This document shows, piece by piece, positions 14,101 through 29,100 of a stretch of 64,000 nucleotides of DNA (position 1 is the stretch's first letter; every line of letters starts with the position of its first letter). The stretch comes from Tubulanus polymorphus (taxonomy: Eukaryota; Nemertea; Palaeonemertea; Tubulaniformes; Tubulanidae): contig NC_134028.1 of assembly GCF_964204645.1 (NCBI RefSeq), forward strand, positions 7,729,001 to 7,793,000, read 5' to 3'. The position numbers and the translations under genes were made by a program. The notes beneath the pieces are model-generated. The model saw only the letters and a program-made list of their open reading frames with translations, had not been told where the DNA came from and did not search any database.

Positions 14101-17100
14101 CGTTGTTTCATTAGTTCCGTCACTACAGAGGTATAGTCCTTAACTACCTCTTCACTAGAGGTAGTCTTTAACTATCTCATCACTACAGAGGTAGGCTCAT
14201 GCTACCAACATGTCACCACTTTTCATCACCTTGCGAGTTTGATTTGCTGCTTTCGAATGGTAAAAATGGATCTGTTATGTTTGGATGGATCTCGTCTCTA
14301 TGAAGATGTTACAGTGATGACTTTGTATGGCTGATCTATGCAACATGAACCGTAAATGAGATCCATTCTTATTATGTTGTTGATAGTTCGATCTATCACA
14401 TCAAAAACACTTCTCACTCCTCCTCAGTATCCCTACCCTTTAATGTTCAACTGGCTTTGAATATTTGTTTGACACATGTCCTTACTCCTTGATGATAAAC
14501 TGGTGGTCTTTTCATGAGCCAGAAATATAAAGTATATAATATAAGGAGGTATTGAGAAAAGATTTGGTTTGAAATTTTGTTGTGAATATTATGTAGATGT
14601 TGTACCGTAAGTTTGTCTGAGTAAATAGAGAAAATGAGAGAAAATATTATGTGTCATTGTTAGAGGTTGATAAGTAACAGGCACCAGTGATTTTTGTGAA
14701 GTGCTGTATTATTTTTTCAAGCACCATTCTCATACTAAATCTGTTCTATAAATGATCAGTTCATCAGAATTTAAAGGAAAAGTAATTTTTTTTTCAAATT
14801 CATTCAATACATATCAATCTGTTTCATGTTGAGATTTTTATTGACGTAATGGGATGTTCCACATTTTTTTTGTTTTGCCAGTCTCTACATAACTCATTGC
14901 TGTAATTGTGGTTGATTTATCATTTCAGATGTCCAAAAAGAGTCAGGAACTAATTACGATGAAGTCGCTGCTCGTCTCGCCCAAACTGAAGAGTGGGTTT
15001 CACAAGATGATCTACTTGCACCAGAGAATGCACCTAAAACCATGGCAGCTCCAGAACCCGGTAGGTATCTTTAAACCATTATTCAAGCTCCATTGAAGAG
15101 CTACGTATTTCTAATGATGATGTTTCCCATCATTGGTTCCTTCTGAAATGTCTTGGTTTCATTGATTGTTTTTGCTAAAATGTTTTGCTGACTTGTAATA
15201 TTTTTGAGTGTTGGAGGTTAAAAACTATCAAGCAATTTTCAATAATTTGCTTATGTCGCTGAACTGTGACATGACTTATAGACTTAAGAATATTCCTTTG
15301 AAACAGATCTTGCTAACTGTCGTGCTAATGCTTTTAACAGATTTTGCTAGGCAGTCGATCTTGGTTTCTTAGTGTTTTTAGTACATGTTTGATCGTTCAT
15401 GTTTGCTCATTGTAATGCATTTACATTTTAAAACTTAAATATCAAAATATTCCTTGATCATTATATTATATACAAATCTTATTTGAATCTAATTCTTCTG
15501 TTTTTAATTTTTTTACATCTTCTTGCTTTGTTGTTTGTGGTGTTGTCCTCATCAGTTTGTCTCGTTTGAGTTGTCCTTTGTCCTAGATTACTTTGCACTT
15601 GTCCTTAATTACATGCACAATTTATAAACTTCACCTTAGATTGGAAAAATCAAGATATCGTGGATAAGGGTCATAGATATTGGCTCATATGTATCCAGAG
15701 ATATATTTGTCAATGCACCTACATGTAATGAGAAAAAAGAATATTTTCCTCAAATGCACTGCTTGTCCTCGTTAGCTAGTTAGTAAACCCACCCACCCTA
15801 TGTTGTGTAGTAGTTAGTTAGTTGTGAAGCACGATTACAGTGTAACAGCTAGTGTTAGAGCAGCTTATAACAGCGCGTGACAACTATAATCCACTACTAC
15901 TACATCTACTACTGCTGCTTTCGATTGACAAGTTTATGAAGAATAGTTTGGTCTTGCATCTACGCCCTCCTACTAAACATCTTAAAGGTAAATAACATAT
16001 GTAACAATCATAATACCCCGGTCAAACTTACAGTATCTTCCCCATTTCGTATATTGCTGAAGCAGAGAAAAGTACCGGTAGTTATGATTTAGCAAGTCTG
16101 AGTATTCGACTGCTGTCTGGCTAACTATGTATAGCTGGTCAATTTCTGAGAATGATTCGTGTAATGCCATTTTGCTGCTTCACTGCTATGCTTACTGTAT
16201 CGGATCATTTGTGTCAACTTCAGCGTCAGATTCCATATCACATTTATTTCTTAATTGCTATCATTTTGTTAGACCAGTCCCGCTGATCATTCTCCAGGGA
16301 AGTGAACTTGACATAAGTGTCTTGTTATTTTTTATCAAATGTGCTTAGTTTTTTGTCACTGTCTACTTTCAGTTGCCTCAGAAGCTGTTGAGCCAGCAGA
16401 AGCTGCACAATTTTTTGAGGAACCAGATGAACCTGAGGTCCTTACTGAAGTGGAAGAAGTCGATGAAACTCTTCCCGATGGAACTAGAATCAAGAAGCGC
16501 ATCACACGTAAAATCACGACAACACGCGCAGGCACTGACGTTCAAACTTTCGAAGAAATTATTTCCAGTGAGCCTCCAGAGGATGAGCCGGAAATCACAA
16601 CAGAGGTTGAAGAAGTCGATGATGTTCTTCCTGATGGCACCAGAATCAAGAAGCGTATCACTCGAACAATAACCAAGAGTCGCTCTGGAACAGATGTTCA
16701 AACTTTCGAGGAGATAATTTCAAGACAACCTCCTGAAGTTACACAGGATGACTCCGTTGATGCCCAGTATGTTCCAGATGTTTCTTCAGAGTCAATAGAA
16801 GTTCCTGCAGATGAAACAGTTAAAGTACAAACAGAAGTCATTAAAGGAGAACCGACTTCGGAGACTGATGTACAAGAGTTTGAGGAAACTCTGCCCGATG
16901 GAACAATTGTTAAACGCCGTGTAATGAAAACTAGGACAACACAGGACATCACTACACGAATCACTGCAGAGGGATACGGTTTAGAAGATGATGCTGTTGA
17001 TCAATACGTAGAAGAATATCAAGATGGAGATGTTATTGAAGGAGAACCCGAAACTGATACACAAGTTGAAGAATTTGAGGAAACTTTGCCCGATGGCACA

Positions 17101-20100
17101 CTTGTCAAACGTAAAGTAATCAAAACACGTACTACACAGAGTGTCACTACGAAATCTGTAAGTGATGAATTCTTGGATCAGACATCGTCCGATCAAGGTA
17201 AGTTTGATTCTTTACTGGTACTGAAACCATAGAGCATAGAGCTATCCATACAATCAGTCCCGACTGATGAATGTATGAAAGAATATTGATATCAAAGCTA
17301 GATTAGTGATAATGCTGTTATATCATGAGCTGACTAACAGACCTAAACCAAGTTTAACCCAATCATAATGCACAAAATTCGATGCACACTATAAGATTTG
17401 GTATCATTTTTGTTGTGGATCTGTGTGGATTTGTCAAACCAGCTCTTGATCAAATGTTTCATACTAGCTAATGAGGAGTTCTGGCATTGATATTGTAACT
17501 AAGTGTATTGCAAATTTTCTCAAATAACAAAACTTTCAGGTGCTCAAGATGAAAGTGAAATTATAAGTGCAGCTTTTAGTGATTTAGTTAATGGTAAAAC
17601 TGATATAAATGGTTCTGTAGATAGTAGAATATCTGCTTCATCTTCAGTGTCTAGTGAATGTCAGGCATTAATGGGAGAGACTGAAATGAGTGAACAAAGC
17701 ACCTTAACCCCAGAATATTTGGATGAGGAGGCAAATGATACATATCTTTACACAAAAACTATTTCACAACATGAACCAATAGATACAGCAACTTTTGAAT
17801 GTGATACAGATAAATTGCACATACAAGTTGATACAAAACTAGATCAAACAAATGTTTCTCCAACTCCTAGCACTGATATCCTCTCCCCTATTTCATTAAG
17901 CTCCACCAAAGACAATGACAAAGAACTAAGATTAGAAGAGATAGAAAAAGAAACGGACACAGGTCAGGACCAAAAACCCATAATGTCCCCTGACAAAGAA
18001 ATTGAGGTTGCTCTTCTCAAAAGTGAAGAACTTCCTGAATTATCCCCTGGACAAACTGAATGCAAACACATAGAAGAGTTCATAGAAGAGAAGGATAAAA
18101 TGGTAAAGATAAATGAACCTGATAAAATGGTTGAGATAAATAAACCTGAAATTTCACAGAAAGTGGAAATGATTTCTACTACAGATGATTCTCGAAAAGA
18201 TAAAACTCCAAAACCAGTGACAGTATTTATTCAAAAACCTGATATTGGTACATTCTATACGGATAGGCAATCAGAAATTTTAGGGTATGAAAAGCCACTT
18301 GATACCGAGCAAAACAGTATTCCTGAGGAAATAGGTTATGAGGCCAAATCTGAGAAGATACCAACCAATTCATCTATGGGTGAAACTGAAGCTGCAACTG
18401 AAGTAAATCCAATAGAAGAGATATCTACACCTGAGCAAAAAGAGGAGGAGGTATCACCTCACGATGATGCCCTTGGGCCAAAAGATATTCGATCACCTGT
18501 CTCAGATGAGGTATTAAAACCTAAGGCTGAAGAGTCTTCACCTGAACAGGTATTATCTCCACTAACTGAGTTCACCTTTAGTGAACATGAAATTTTGACT
18601 AAAGACAACCCAGTAGAAGTATCTCAACTATCCAAGATTTCCCCCAGTGAACCTGAAGCTTTGACTGAAGACAAAGAACTAGAGGTTATATCAGCGCCTG
18701 AGCTAAAATTGATCGCATCTCCTGTCTCAGATGAGGTATTAAAACCTGAGACTGAAGAACTTTCACCTGATGAGTTATTATTTCCACTATCTGAGGTCAC
18801 CCCTAGTGAACCGGCAGTTTTGACTGAAGACAAACCAACAGAGGTTATATCAGCACCTGCGCCAAAAGAGATTAAATCTCCTGTCTCAGATAAGGTATTA
18901 AAACCTGAGGCTGAAGAGCCTTCACCTGAAGAGGAATCATTGCCACTCTCTGAGGTAACCCCTGGTGAACCTGAAGTTTTGAGAGAAGACAAACCAACAG
19001 AGGTCATATCAGCACCTGAGCCAAAAGAGATTCAATCTGCTGTCTCAGAGGATGTTTCAAAACCTGAGGCTGGTGAGCTTACCCCTGGTGAGGATGCATT
19101 ACCAATTATTGCGGTTACCCCTGGTGAACCTGAAGCTTTGACTGAAAAGAAACCAATAGAGGTCGTATCAGCACCTGATCCAAAGGAGATTCAATCTCCT
19201 ATGTCAGATGAGGTATTAGAACCTGAGGCTGAAGAGCCATCACCCGAACAGGTACCATCTCCACTCTCTGAGGTTACCCCTGGTGAACCTGAAGTTTTGA
19301 CTGAAGACAAACCAACTGAGGTTATATCAGCACCTGAGCCAAAAGAGATTCAATCTGCTGTCTCAGAGGATGTTTCAAAACCTGAGGCTGGTGAGCTTAC
19401 CCCTGGTGAGGATGCATTACCAATTATTGCGGTTACCCCTGGTGAACCTGAAGCTTTGACTGAAAAGAAACCAATAGAGGTCGTATCAGCACCTGATCCA
19501 AAGGAGATTCAATCTCCTATGTCAGATGAGGTATTAGAACCTGAGGCTGAAGAGCCATCACCCGAACAGGTACCATCTCCACTCTCTGAGGTTACCCCTG
19601 GTGAACCTGAAGTTTTGACTGAAGACAAACCAACTGAGGTTATATCAGCACCTGAGCCAAAAGAGATTCAATCTGCTGTCACAGAGGATGCTTCAAAACA
19701 GGAGGCTGATGAGCTTACCCCTGGGGAGGAAGCATTACCAATTATTGAGGTTACCCCTGGTGAACCTGAAGCTTTGACTGAAAAGGAACCAACAGAGGTA
19801 ATATCAGCACCTGATCCAAAAGAGATTCAATCTCCCGTGTCGGATGAGGTATTAAAACCTGAGGCTGAAGAGCCATCACCTGAACAGGTACCATCTCTAA
19901 TATCTGAGGTTACCCCTAGTGTACCTGAAGTTTTGACTGAAGGCAAACCAATAGAGGTCATATCAGCACCTGAGCCAAAAGAGATTCAATCATCTGTGTC
20001 AGATGAGGTATCAAAACCTGAGGCTGAAGAGCCATCACCTGAAGAGGTGTTATCTCCACTATCTGAGGGGACACCTAGTATACCTGAGGTTTTGACTGAA

Positions 20101-23100
20101 GACAAACCAACAGAGGTCATATCAGCACCTGAGCCAAAAGAGATTCAATCACCTTTGTCAGATGAGATATTAGAATCTGAGGTTGAAGAGCCATCATTTG
20201 AACAGGTACCATCTCCAATATCTGAGGTTACCCCTGGTGAACCTGAAGCTTTGACTGAAGACAAACCAACTGAGGTCATATCAGCTCCTGAGCCAAAAGA
20301 GATACAATCTGCTGTCTCGGAGGATGTTTCAAAACCTGAGGCAGATGAGCTTACTCCTGGGGAGGAAGCATCACCAATTATTAAGGTTATCCCTGGTGAA
20401 CCTGAAGCTTTGACTGAAGAGAAACCAACAGAGGTTCTATCAGTACCTGAGCCAAAGGAGATTCAATATCCTGTGTCAGATGAGGTATTAGAACCTCAGG
20501 CTGAAGAGCCATCACCCGAACAGGTATTATCTCCACTCTCTGAGGTTACCCCTGGTGAACCTGAAGTTTTGACTGAAGACAAACCAACTGAGGTTATATC
20601 AGCACCTGAGCCAAAAGAGATTCAATCTGCTGTCTCAGAGGATGCTTCAAAACAGGAGGCTGATGAGCTTACCCCTGTAGAGGTACCATCTCCAATATCT
20701 GAGGTCACTCCTGGTGAACCTGAAGTTATGATTGAAGACAAATCAACAGAGGTTATATCAGCAACTGCGCCAACAGAGATTCAATCTCCTGTTTTCAATG
20801 AGGCATTAAAACCTGAGGCTGATGACCTTACTCCAGCAGAGGAAGCATCTCAAAAATCCATGATCACCCCTGCTAAACTTGAAGCTTTGACCGAAGAAAA
20901 ACCAACAGAGGTTATATCAGCACCTGAGCCAAAAGAGATTCAATCTCCTGTCGCAGATGAGGTAATAAAACCTGGGGCTGACGAGCCATCACCTGAACAG
21001 GTACCATCTCCAATATCTGACGTTACCCCTAGTGTACCTGAAGTTTTGACTGAAGGCAGACCAACAGAGTTCATATCAGCACCTGAGCCAAAAGAGATTC
21101 AATCTCCCGTGTCGGATGAGGTATTAAAACCTGAGGCTGACGAGCCATCACCTGAACAGGTACCATCTCCAATATCTGACGTTACCCCTAGTGTACCTGA
21201 AGTTTTGACTGAAGGCAGACCAACAGAGGTCATATCAGCACCTGAGCCAAAAGAGATTCAATCTCCTGTGTCATCAGATGAGGTATTAAAACCTGAGGCT
21301 GAAGAGCCATCACCTGAACAGGTACCATCTCCAATATCTGACGTTACCCCTAGTGTACCTGAAGTTTTGACAGAAGGCAGACCAACAGAGGTCATATCAG
21401 CACCTGAGCCAAAAGAGATTCAATCTCCTGTGTCATCAGATGAGGTATTAAAACCTGAGGCTGAAGAGCCATCACCTGAACAGGTACCATCTCCAATATC
21501 TGAGGTTACCCCTAGTGTACCTGAAGCTTTGACTGAAGACAAACCAACTAAGGTCATATCAGCACCTGAGCCAAAAGAGATTCCATCTCCTGTGTCAGAT
21601 GAGGTATTAAAACCTGAGGCTGAAGAGCCATCACCTGAACAGGTACCATCTCCAATATCTGACGTTACCCCTAGTGTACCTGAAGTTTTGACAGAAGGCA
21701 GACCAACAGAGGTCATATCAGCACCTGAGCCAAAAGAGATTCAATCTCCTGTGTCATCAGATGAGGTATTAAAACCTGAGGCTGAAGAGCCATCACCTGA
21801 ACAGGTACCATCTCCAATATCTGAGGTTACCCCTAGTGTACCTGAAGCTTTGACTGAAGACAAACCAACTAAGGTCATATCAGCACCTGAGCCAAAAGAG
21901 ATTCCATCTCCTGTGTCAGATGAGGTATTAAAACCTGAGGCTGAAGAGCCATCACCTGAACAGGTACCATCTCCAATATCTGAGGTTACCCCTAGTGTAC
22001 CTGAAGTTTTGACTGAAGGCAAACCAACGGAGGTCATATCAGCACCTGAGCCAAAGGAGATTCAATCTCCTGTGTCAGATGAGGTATTAAAACCTGAGGC
22101 TGAAGAGCCATCACCTGAACAGGTACCATCTCCAATATCTGAGGTTACCCCTAGTGAACCTGAAGCTTTGACTGAAGACAAATCGACTGACGTCATATCA
22201 GCCCCTGAGCCAAACGAGATTCAATCTGCTGTCTCAGAGGATGTTTCAAATCCTAAGGCTGGTGAGGTTACCCCCGGGGAGGAAGCATTACCAATTATTG
22301 AGGTTACCCCTGGTGAACCTGAAGCTTTGACTGAAAAGAAACCAACAGAGGTCATATCAGCACCTGATCCAAAGGAGATTCAATCTCCTGTGTCAGATGA
22401 GGTATTAGAACCTGAGGCTGAAGAGCCATCACCCAAACAGGTACCATCTCCACTCTCTGAGGTTATCCCTAGTGAACCTGAAGTTTTGACTGAAGACAAA
22501 CCAACTGAGGTTATATCAGCACCTGAGCCAAAAGAGATTCAATCTGTTGTCTCAGAGGATGCTTCAAAACAGGAGGCTGATGAGCTTACCCCTGTAGAGG
22601 TACCATCTCCAATATCAGAGGTCACTCCCGGTGAACCTGAAGTTATGACTGAAGACAAATCAACAGAGGTTATATCAGCACCTGCGCCAACAGAGATTCA
22701 ATCTCCTGTTTTCAATGAGGCATTAAAACCTGAGGCTGATGAGCTTACTCCAGCAGAGGAAGCATCTCCAATATCCATGGTCACCCCTGCTAAACTTGAA
22801 GCTTTGACCGAAGAAAAACCAACAGAGGTTATATCAGCACCTGAGCCAAAACAGATTCAATCTCCTGTCGCAGATGAGGTAATAAAACCTGAGGCAGAAG
22901 AGCCTTCACCTGAACAGGTACTATCTCCAATATCTGAGGTTACTCCTAGTGTACCTGAGGTTTTGACTGAAGGCAAACCAACAGAGGTCATATCAGCACC
23001 TGAGCCAAAAGAGATTCAATCTCCTGTGTCGGATGAGGTATTGGAATCAGAGGCTGAAGAGCCATCACCTGAAGAGGTATTATCTCCACTATCTGAGGCC

Positions 23101-26100
23101 ACCCCCAGTGTAACTGCAGTTTTGACTGAAGGCAAACCAACAGAGGTCATATCAGCACCTGAGCCTAAAGAGATTCAATCTGCTGTCTCAAAGGATGTTT
23201 CAAAACCTGAGGCTGGTGAGCTTACCCCTGGGGAGGAAGCATTACCAATTATTGAGGTTACCTCTGGTGAACCTGAAGCTTTGACTGAAAAGAAACCAAC
23301 AGAAGTCATATCAGCACCTGATCCAAAGGAGATTCAATCTCCTGTGTCAGATGAGGTATTAGAACCTCAGGCTGAAGAGTTATCACCCGAACAGGTACCA
23401 TCTCCACTCTCCGAGGTGACCCCTAGTGAACCCGAAGTTTTGATCAAAGACAAACCAACGCAGGGTATAGCAATACCTGAGCCAAAGGAGATTGAATCTC
23501 CTGTCTCAGAGGATATATCCAAAACTAAGGATGAAGAGCCTTCACCTGAAGAAAATATGTCTCAACTATCTGAGGTGACCCCTGGTGAACCTGAAGCTTT
23601 GACTCAAGATAAACTAACAGAGGTCATATCAGCACCTGAGCCAGAGGAGATTCAATTTCTTGTGTCGGATGAGGTATTGGAACCTGAGGCTGAAGAGCTA
23701 TCGCCAGAACAGGTACCATCTCCAAAATCTGAGGTTACCCCTATTGAACCTGAAGTTTTGACTGAAGACAAACCAACAGAGGTCATATCAGCACCTGAGC
23801 CAGAGGAGATTGAATCCCCTGTCTCGGCAGAGGATGTTTCAAAGCCTGAGGCTGATAAGCTTACTCCTGCAGAGGGACCATCTCCATTATCTGAGGTTAC
23901 CCCTAGTGAACCTGAAGATTTGAGTGAAGACAAACCAACTGAGGTTATATCAGCACCTGAGCCAAAACAGATTCAATCTTCTGTCTCAGATGAGTTATTG
24001 GAACCTGAGGCTGAAGAGCGATCACCTGAACAGGTATTATCTCCACTATCTCAGGTTACCCCTAGTGTACCTGAAGCCTTGACTGAAGACAAACCAACAG
24101 AGGTCATATCAGCACCTGCGCCAAAATGGATTCAATCTGTTGTCTCAGAGGATGTTTTAAAACAGTTGGCTGATGAGCTTACTCCTGGGGAGGAAGCATC
24201 ACCAATTACTGAGGTTACCCCTGGTGAACCTGAAGCTTTGACTGAAGAGAAACCAACAGAGGTCATATCAGCACCTGATCCAAAGGAGATTCAATCTCCT
24301 GTGTCAGATGAGGTATTAGAACCTGAGGCAGAAGAGCCTTCACCTGAAGAAGATACGTTTCAACTATCTGAGGTGACCCCTGGTGAACATGAAGCTTTGA
24401 CTGAAGATAAACCAACTGAGGTCATATCAGCACCTGAGCCAAAAGAGATTCAATCTCTTGTGTCGGAAGAGGTATTGGAACCTGAGGCTGAAGAGCTATC
24501 ACCAGAACAGGTACCATCTCCAATATCTGAGGTTACCCCTATTAAACCTGAAGTTTTGACTGAAGACAAACCAACAGAGGTCATATCAGCACCTGAGCCA
24601 GAGGAGATTGAATCTCCTGTCTCGGCAGAGGTTGTTTCAAAGCCTGAGGCTGATGAGCTTACTCCTGCAAAGGTATTATCTCCATTAACCGAGGTTACCC
24701 CTAGTGAACCTGAAGCTTTGACTGAAGACAAACCAACTGAGGTTATATCAGCACCTGAGCCAAAAGAGATTCAATCTCCTATATCAGAGGATATATCTGA
24801 AACTGAGGCTCATGAGCCTCCACCTGAAGAAGATATGTCTCAACTATCTGAGGTGACCCCCGGTGAACCTGAAGCTTTGACTGAAGATAATCGAACAGAG
24901 GTCATATCAACACCTGATCCAAAGGAGATTCAATCTCCTGTGTCAGATGAGGTATTAGAACCTGAGGCTGAAGAGCCATCACCCGAACAGGTACCATCTC
25001 CACTCTCTGAGTTTACCCATAGTGAACCTGAAGTTTTGATTGAAGACAAACAGACGCAGGTTATAGCAATACCTGAGCCAAAGGAGATTGAAACTCCTAT
25101 CTCAGAGGATGTATCTAAAACTGAGGCTGAAGAGCCTTCACCTGAAGAAGATACTTTTCAACTATCTGAGGTGACCCCTGGTGAACATGATGCTTTGACT
25201 GAAGATAAACCAACTGAGGTCATATCAGCACCTGAGCCAAAAGAAATTCCATCTCTTGTGTCGGATGAGGTATTGGAACCTGAGGCTGAAGAGCCATCAC
25301 CCGAACAGGTACCATCTCCACTCTCTGAGTTTACCCATAGTGAACCTGAAGAGGCTAAGGAGCCTTCACCTGAAGAAGATACATTTCAACTATCTGAGGT
25401 GACCCCTGGTGAACATGAAGCTTTGACTGAAGATAAACCAACTGAGGTCATATCAGCACCTGAGCCAGAGGAGATTGAATCTCCTGTCTCGGCAGAGGAT
25501 GTTTCAAAGCCTGAAGCTGATGAGCTTACTCCTGCAAAGGTATTATCTCCATTATCCGAGGTTACCCGTAGTGAACCTGAAGCTCTGACTGAAGACAAAC
25601 CAACTGAGGTTATATCAGCACCTGAGCCAAAAGAGATTAAATCTCCTATATCAGAGGATATATCTGAAACTGAGGCTCATGAGCCTTCACCTGAAGAAGA
25701 TATGTCTCAACTATCTGAGGTGACCCCCGGTGAACCTGAAGCTTTGACTGAAGAAAATCGAACAGAGGTCATATCAGCACCTGATCCAAAGGAGATTCAA
25801 TCTCCTGTGTCAGATGTGGTTTTAGAACCTGAGGCTGAAGAGCCATCACCTGAACAGGTACCATCTCCACTCTCTGTGTTTACCCATAGTGAACCTGAAG
25901 TTTTGATTGAAGACAAACAGAAGCAGGTTATAGCAATACCTGAGCCAAAGGAGATTGAAACTCCTATCTCAGAGGACGTATCTAAAACTGAGGCTGAAGA
26001 GCCTTCGCCTGAAGAAGATACTTTTCAACTATCTGAGGTGACCCCTGGTGAACATGATGCTTTGACTGAAGATAAACCAACTGAGGTCATATCAGCACCT

Positions 26101-29100
26101 GAGCCAAAAGAAATTCAATCTCTTGTGTCGGATGAGGTATTGGAACCTGAGGCTGAAGAGCCATCACCCGAACAGGTACCATCTCCACTCTCTGAGTTTA
26201 CCCATAGTGAACCTGAAGAGGCTAAGGAGCCTTCACCTGAAGAAGATACGTTTCAACTATCTGAGGTGACCCCTGGTGAACATGATGCTTTGACTGAAGA
26301 TAAACCAACTGAGGTCATATCAGCACCTGAGCCAAAAGACATTCAATCTCTTGTGTCAGATGAGGTATTGGAACCTGAGGCTGAAGAGCCATCACCAGAA
26401 AAGGTACCATCTCCAATATCTGAGGTTACCCCTATTGAACCTGAAGTTTTGACTGAAGACAAACCAACAGAGTTCATATCAGCACCTGAGCCAGAGGAGA
26501 TTGAATCTCCTGTCTCGGCAGAGGATGTTTCAAAGCCTGAGGCTGATGAGCTTACTCCTGCAGAGGTACCATCTCCATTATCTGAGGTTACCCCTAGCAA
26601 ACATGAAGCTTTGACTGAAGACAAACCAACTGAGGTTATATCAGCACCTGAGCCAAAACAGATTCAATCTCCTGTCGCAGATGAGGTATTGGAACCTGGG
26701 GCTGAAGAGCCATCACCTGATGAGGTATTATCTCCGCTATCTGAGGGCACCCCTAGTGTACCTGAAGATTTGACTGAAGGCAAACCAGCAGAGGTCATAT
26801 TAGCACCTGAGCCTAAAGAGATTCAATCTCCTGTGTCAGATGAGGTATTAAAACCTGAGGCTGAAGAGCCATCACCTGAACAGGTACCATCTCCAATATC
26901 TGAGGTTACCCCTAGTGAACCGGAAGTTTTGATCGAAGACAAACCAACGCAGGTTATAGTAATAATACCTGAGCCAAAGGTGATTGAATCTCCTATCTCA
27001 GAGGAAATATCTGAAACTGAGGCTCATGGGCCTTCACCTGAAGAAGATAAGTCTCAACTATCTGAGGTGACCCCTGGTGAACCTGAAGCATTGACTGAAG
27101 ATAAACCAACTGAGGTCATATCAGCACCTGAGCCAACAAGGATTCAATCTCCCATGTCGAATGAGGTATTAGAACCTGAGGCTGAGGAGCCATCACCTGA
27201 AGAGGTGTTATCTCCACTATCTGAGGGGACACCTAGTATACCTGAGGTTTTGACTGAAGACAAACCAACAGAGGTCATATCAGCACCTGAGCCAAAAGAG
27301 ATTCAATCACTTTTGTCAGATGAGATATTACAATCTGAGGTTGAAGAGCCATCATTTGAACAGGTACCATCTCCAATATCTGAGGTTACCCCTGGTGAAC
27401 CTAAAGCTTTGACTGAAGACAAACCAACTGAGGTCATATCAGCTCCTGAGCCAAAAGAGATACAATCTGCTGTCTCGGAGGATGTTTCAAAACCTGAGGC
27501 AGATGAGCTTACTCCTGGGGAGGAAGCATCACCAATTATTAAGGTTATCCCTGGTGAACCTGAAGCTTTGACTGAAGAGAAACCAACAGATTTTCTATCA
27601 GCACCTGATCCAAAGGAGATTCAATCTCCTATCTCGGAAGATTTATCTATAACTGAGGCTGATGCGCTTACTCCTGCAGAGATACCATCTCCATTATCCA
27701 AGGTTACCCCTAGAGAACCTGAAGCTTTGAGTGAAGACGAACCAACTGAGGTTTTATCAGCACCTGAGCTAAAACAGATTCAATCTCCTTTCTCAGATGA
27801 GGTATTGGAACCTGAGGCTGAGGAGCCATCACCTGAACATGTATCATCGCCAATATCTGAGGTGACGCCTAGTGAACTTGAAGTTTTGACTGAAGACAAA
27901 CCAATAGCGGTCGTATCAGCACCTGAGCCAGAGGAGATTGAATCTCGTGTCTCGGCAGAGGATGTTTCAAAACAGGAGGCTGATGAGCTTACTCCTGCAA
28001 AGGTATTATCTCCATTATCCGAGGTTACCCCTAGTGAACCTGAAGCTTTGACTGAAGACGAGCCATCTGAGGTTATATCAGCTCCTGAGCCAAAACAGAT
28101 TCAATCTCTTGTCTCTGATGAGGAATTAAAACCTGAGGCTGATGAGCTTACTCCTGGGGAGGAAGAATCTCCAATTATTGAGATTACCCCTGGTGAACCT
28201 GAACCTTTGACTGAAGATAAACCAACAGAGATTATATCAGCACCTGAGCCAAAAGAGATTCAATCTCCTGTCTCAGATAAGGTATTGAAACCTGAGGTGA
28301 CCCCTGGTGAACATGATGCTTTGACTGAAGATAAACCAACTGAGGTCATATCAGCACCTGAGCCAAAAGACATTCAATCTCTTGTGTCAGATGAGGTATT
28401 GGAACCTGAGGCTGAAGAGCCATCACCAGAAAAGGTACCATCTCCAATATCTGAGGTTACCCCTATTGAACCTGAAGTTTTGACTGAAGAAAAACCAACA
28501 GAGGTCATATCAGCACCTGAGCCAGAGGAGATTGAATCTCCTGTCTCGGCAGAGGATGTTTCAAAGCCTGAGGCTGATGTGCTTACTCCTGCAGAGGTAC
28601 CATTTCCATTATCTGAGGTTACCCCTAGCGAACATGAAGTTTTGACTGAATACAAACCAACTGAGGTTATATCAGCACCTGAGCCAAAACAGATTCAATC
28701 TCCTGTCGCAGATGAGGTATTGGAACCTGGGGCTGAAGAGCCATCACCTGATGAGGTAATATCTCCACTATCTGAGGGTACACCTAGTGTACCTGAAGAT
28801 TTGACTGAAGGCAAACCAGCAGAGGTCATATTAGCACCTGAGCCTAAAGAGATTCAATATCCTGTGTCAGATGAGGTATTAAAACCTGAGGCTGAAGAGC
28901 CATCACCTGAACATGTACCATCTCCGATATCTGAGGTGACGCCTAGTGAACCCGAAGTTTTGATCGAAGACAAACCAACGCCGGGTATAGCAATACCTGA
29001 GCCAGAGGAGATTGAATCTCCTGTCTCAGAGGATATATCCAAAACTAAGGCTGAAGAGCCTTCACCTGAAAAAAATATGTCTCAAATATCTGAGGTGACC

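Noticed and set aside
14908-15096. 62-codon frame starting [13 protein letters not shown]
   Set aside because: It overlaps the tail exon 14,929-15,060 in a different frame and ignores the acceptor at 14,928.
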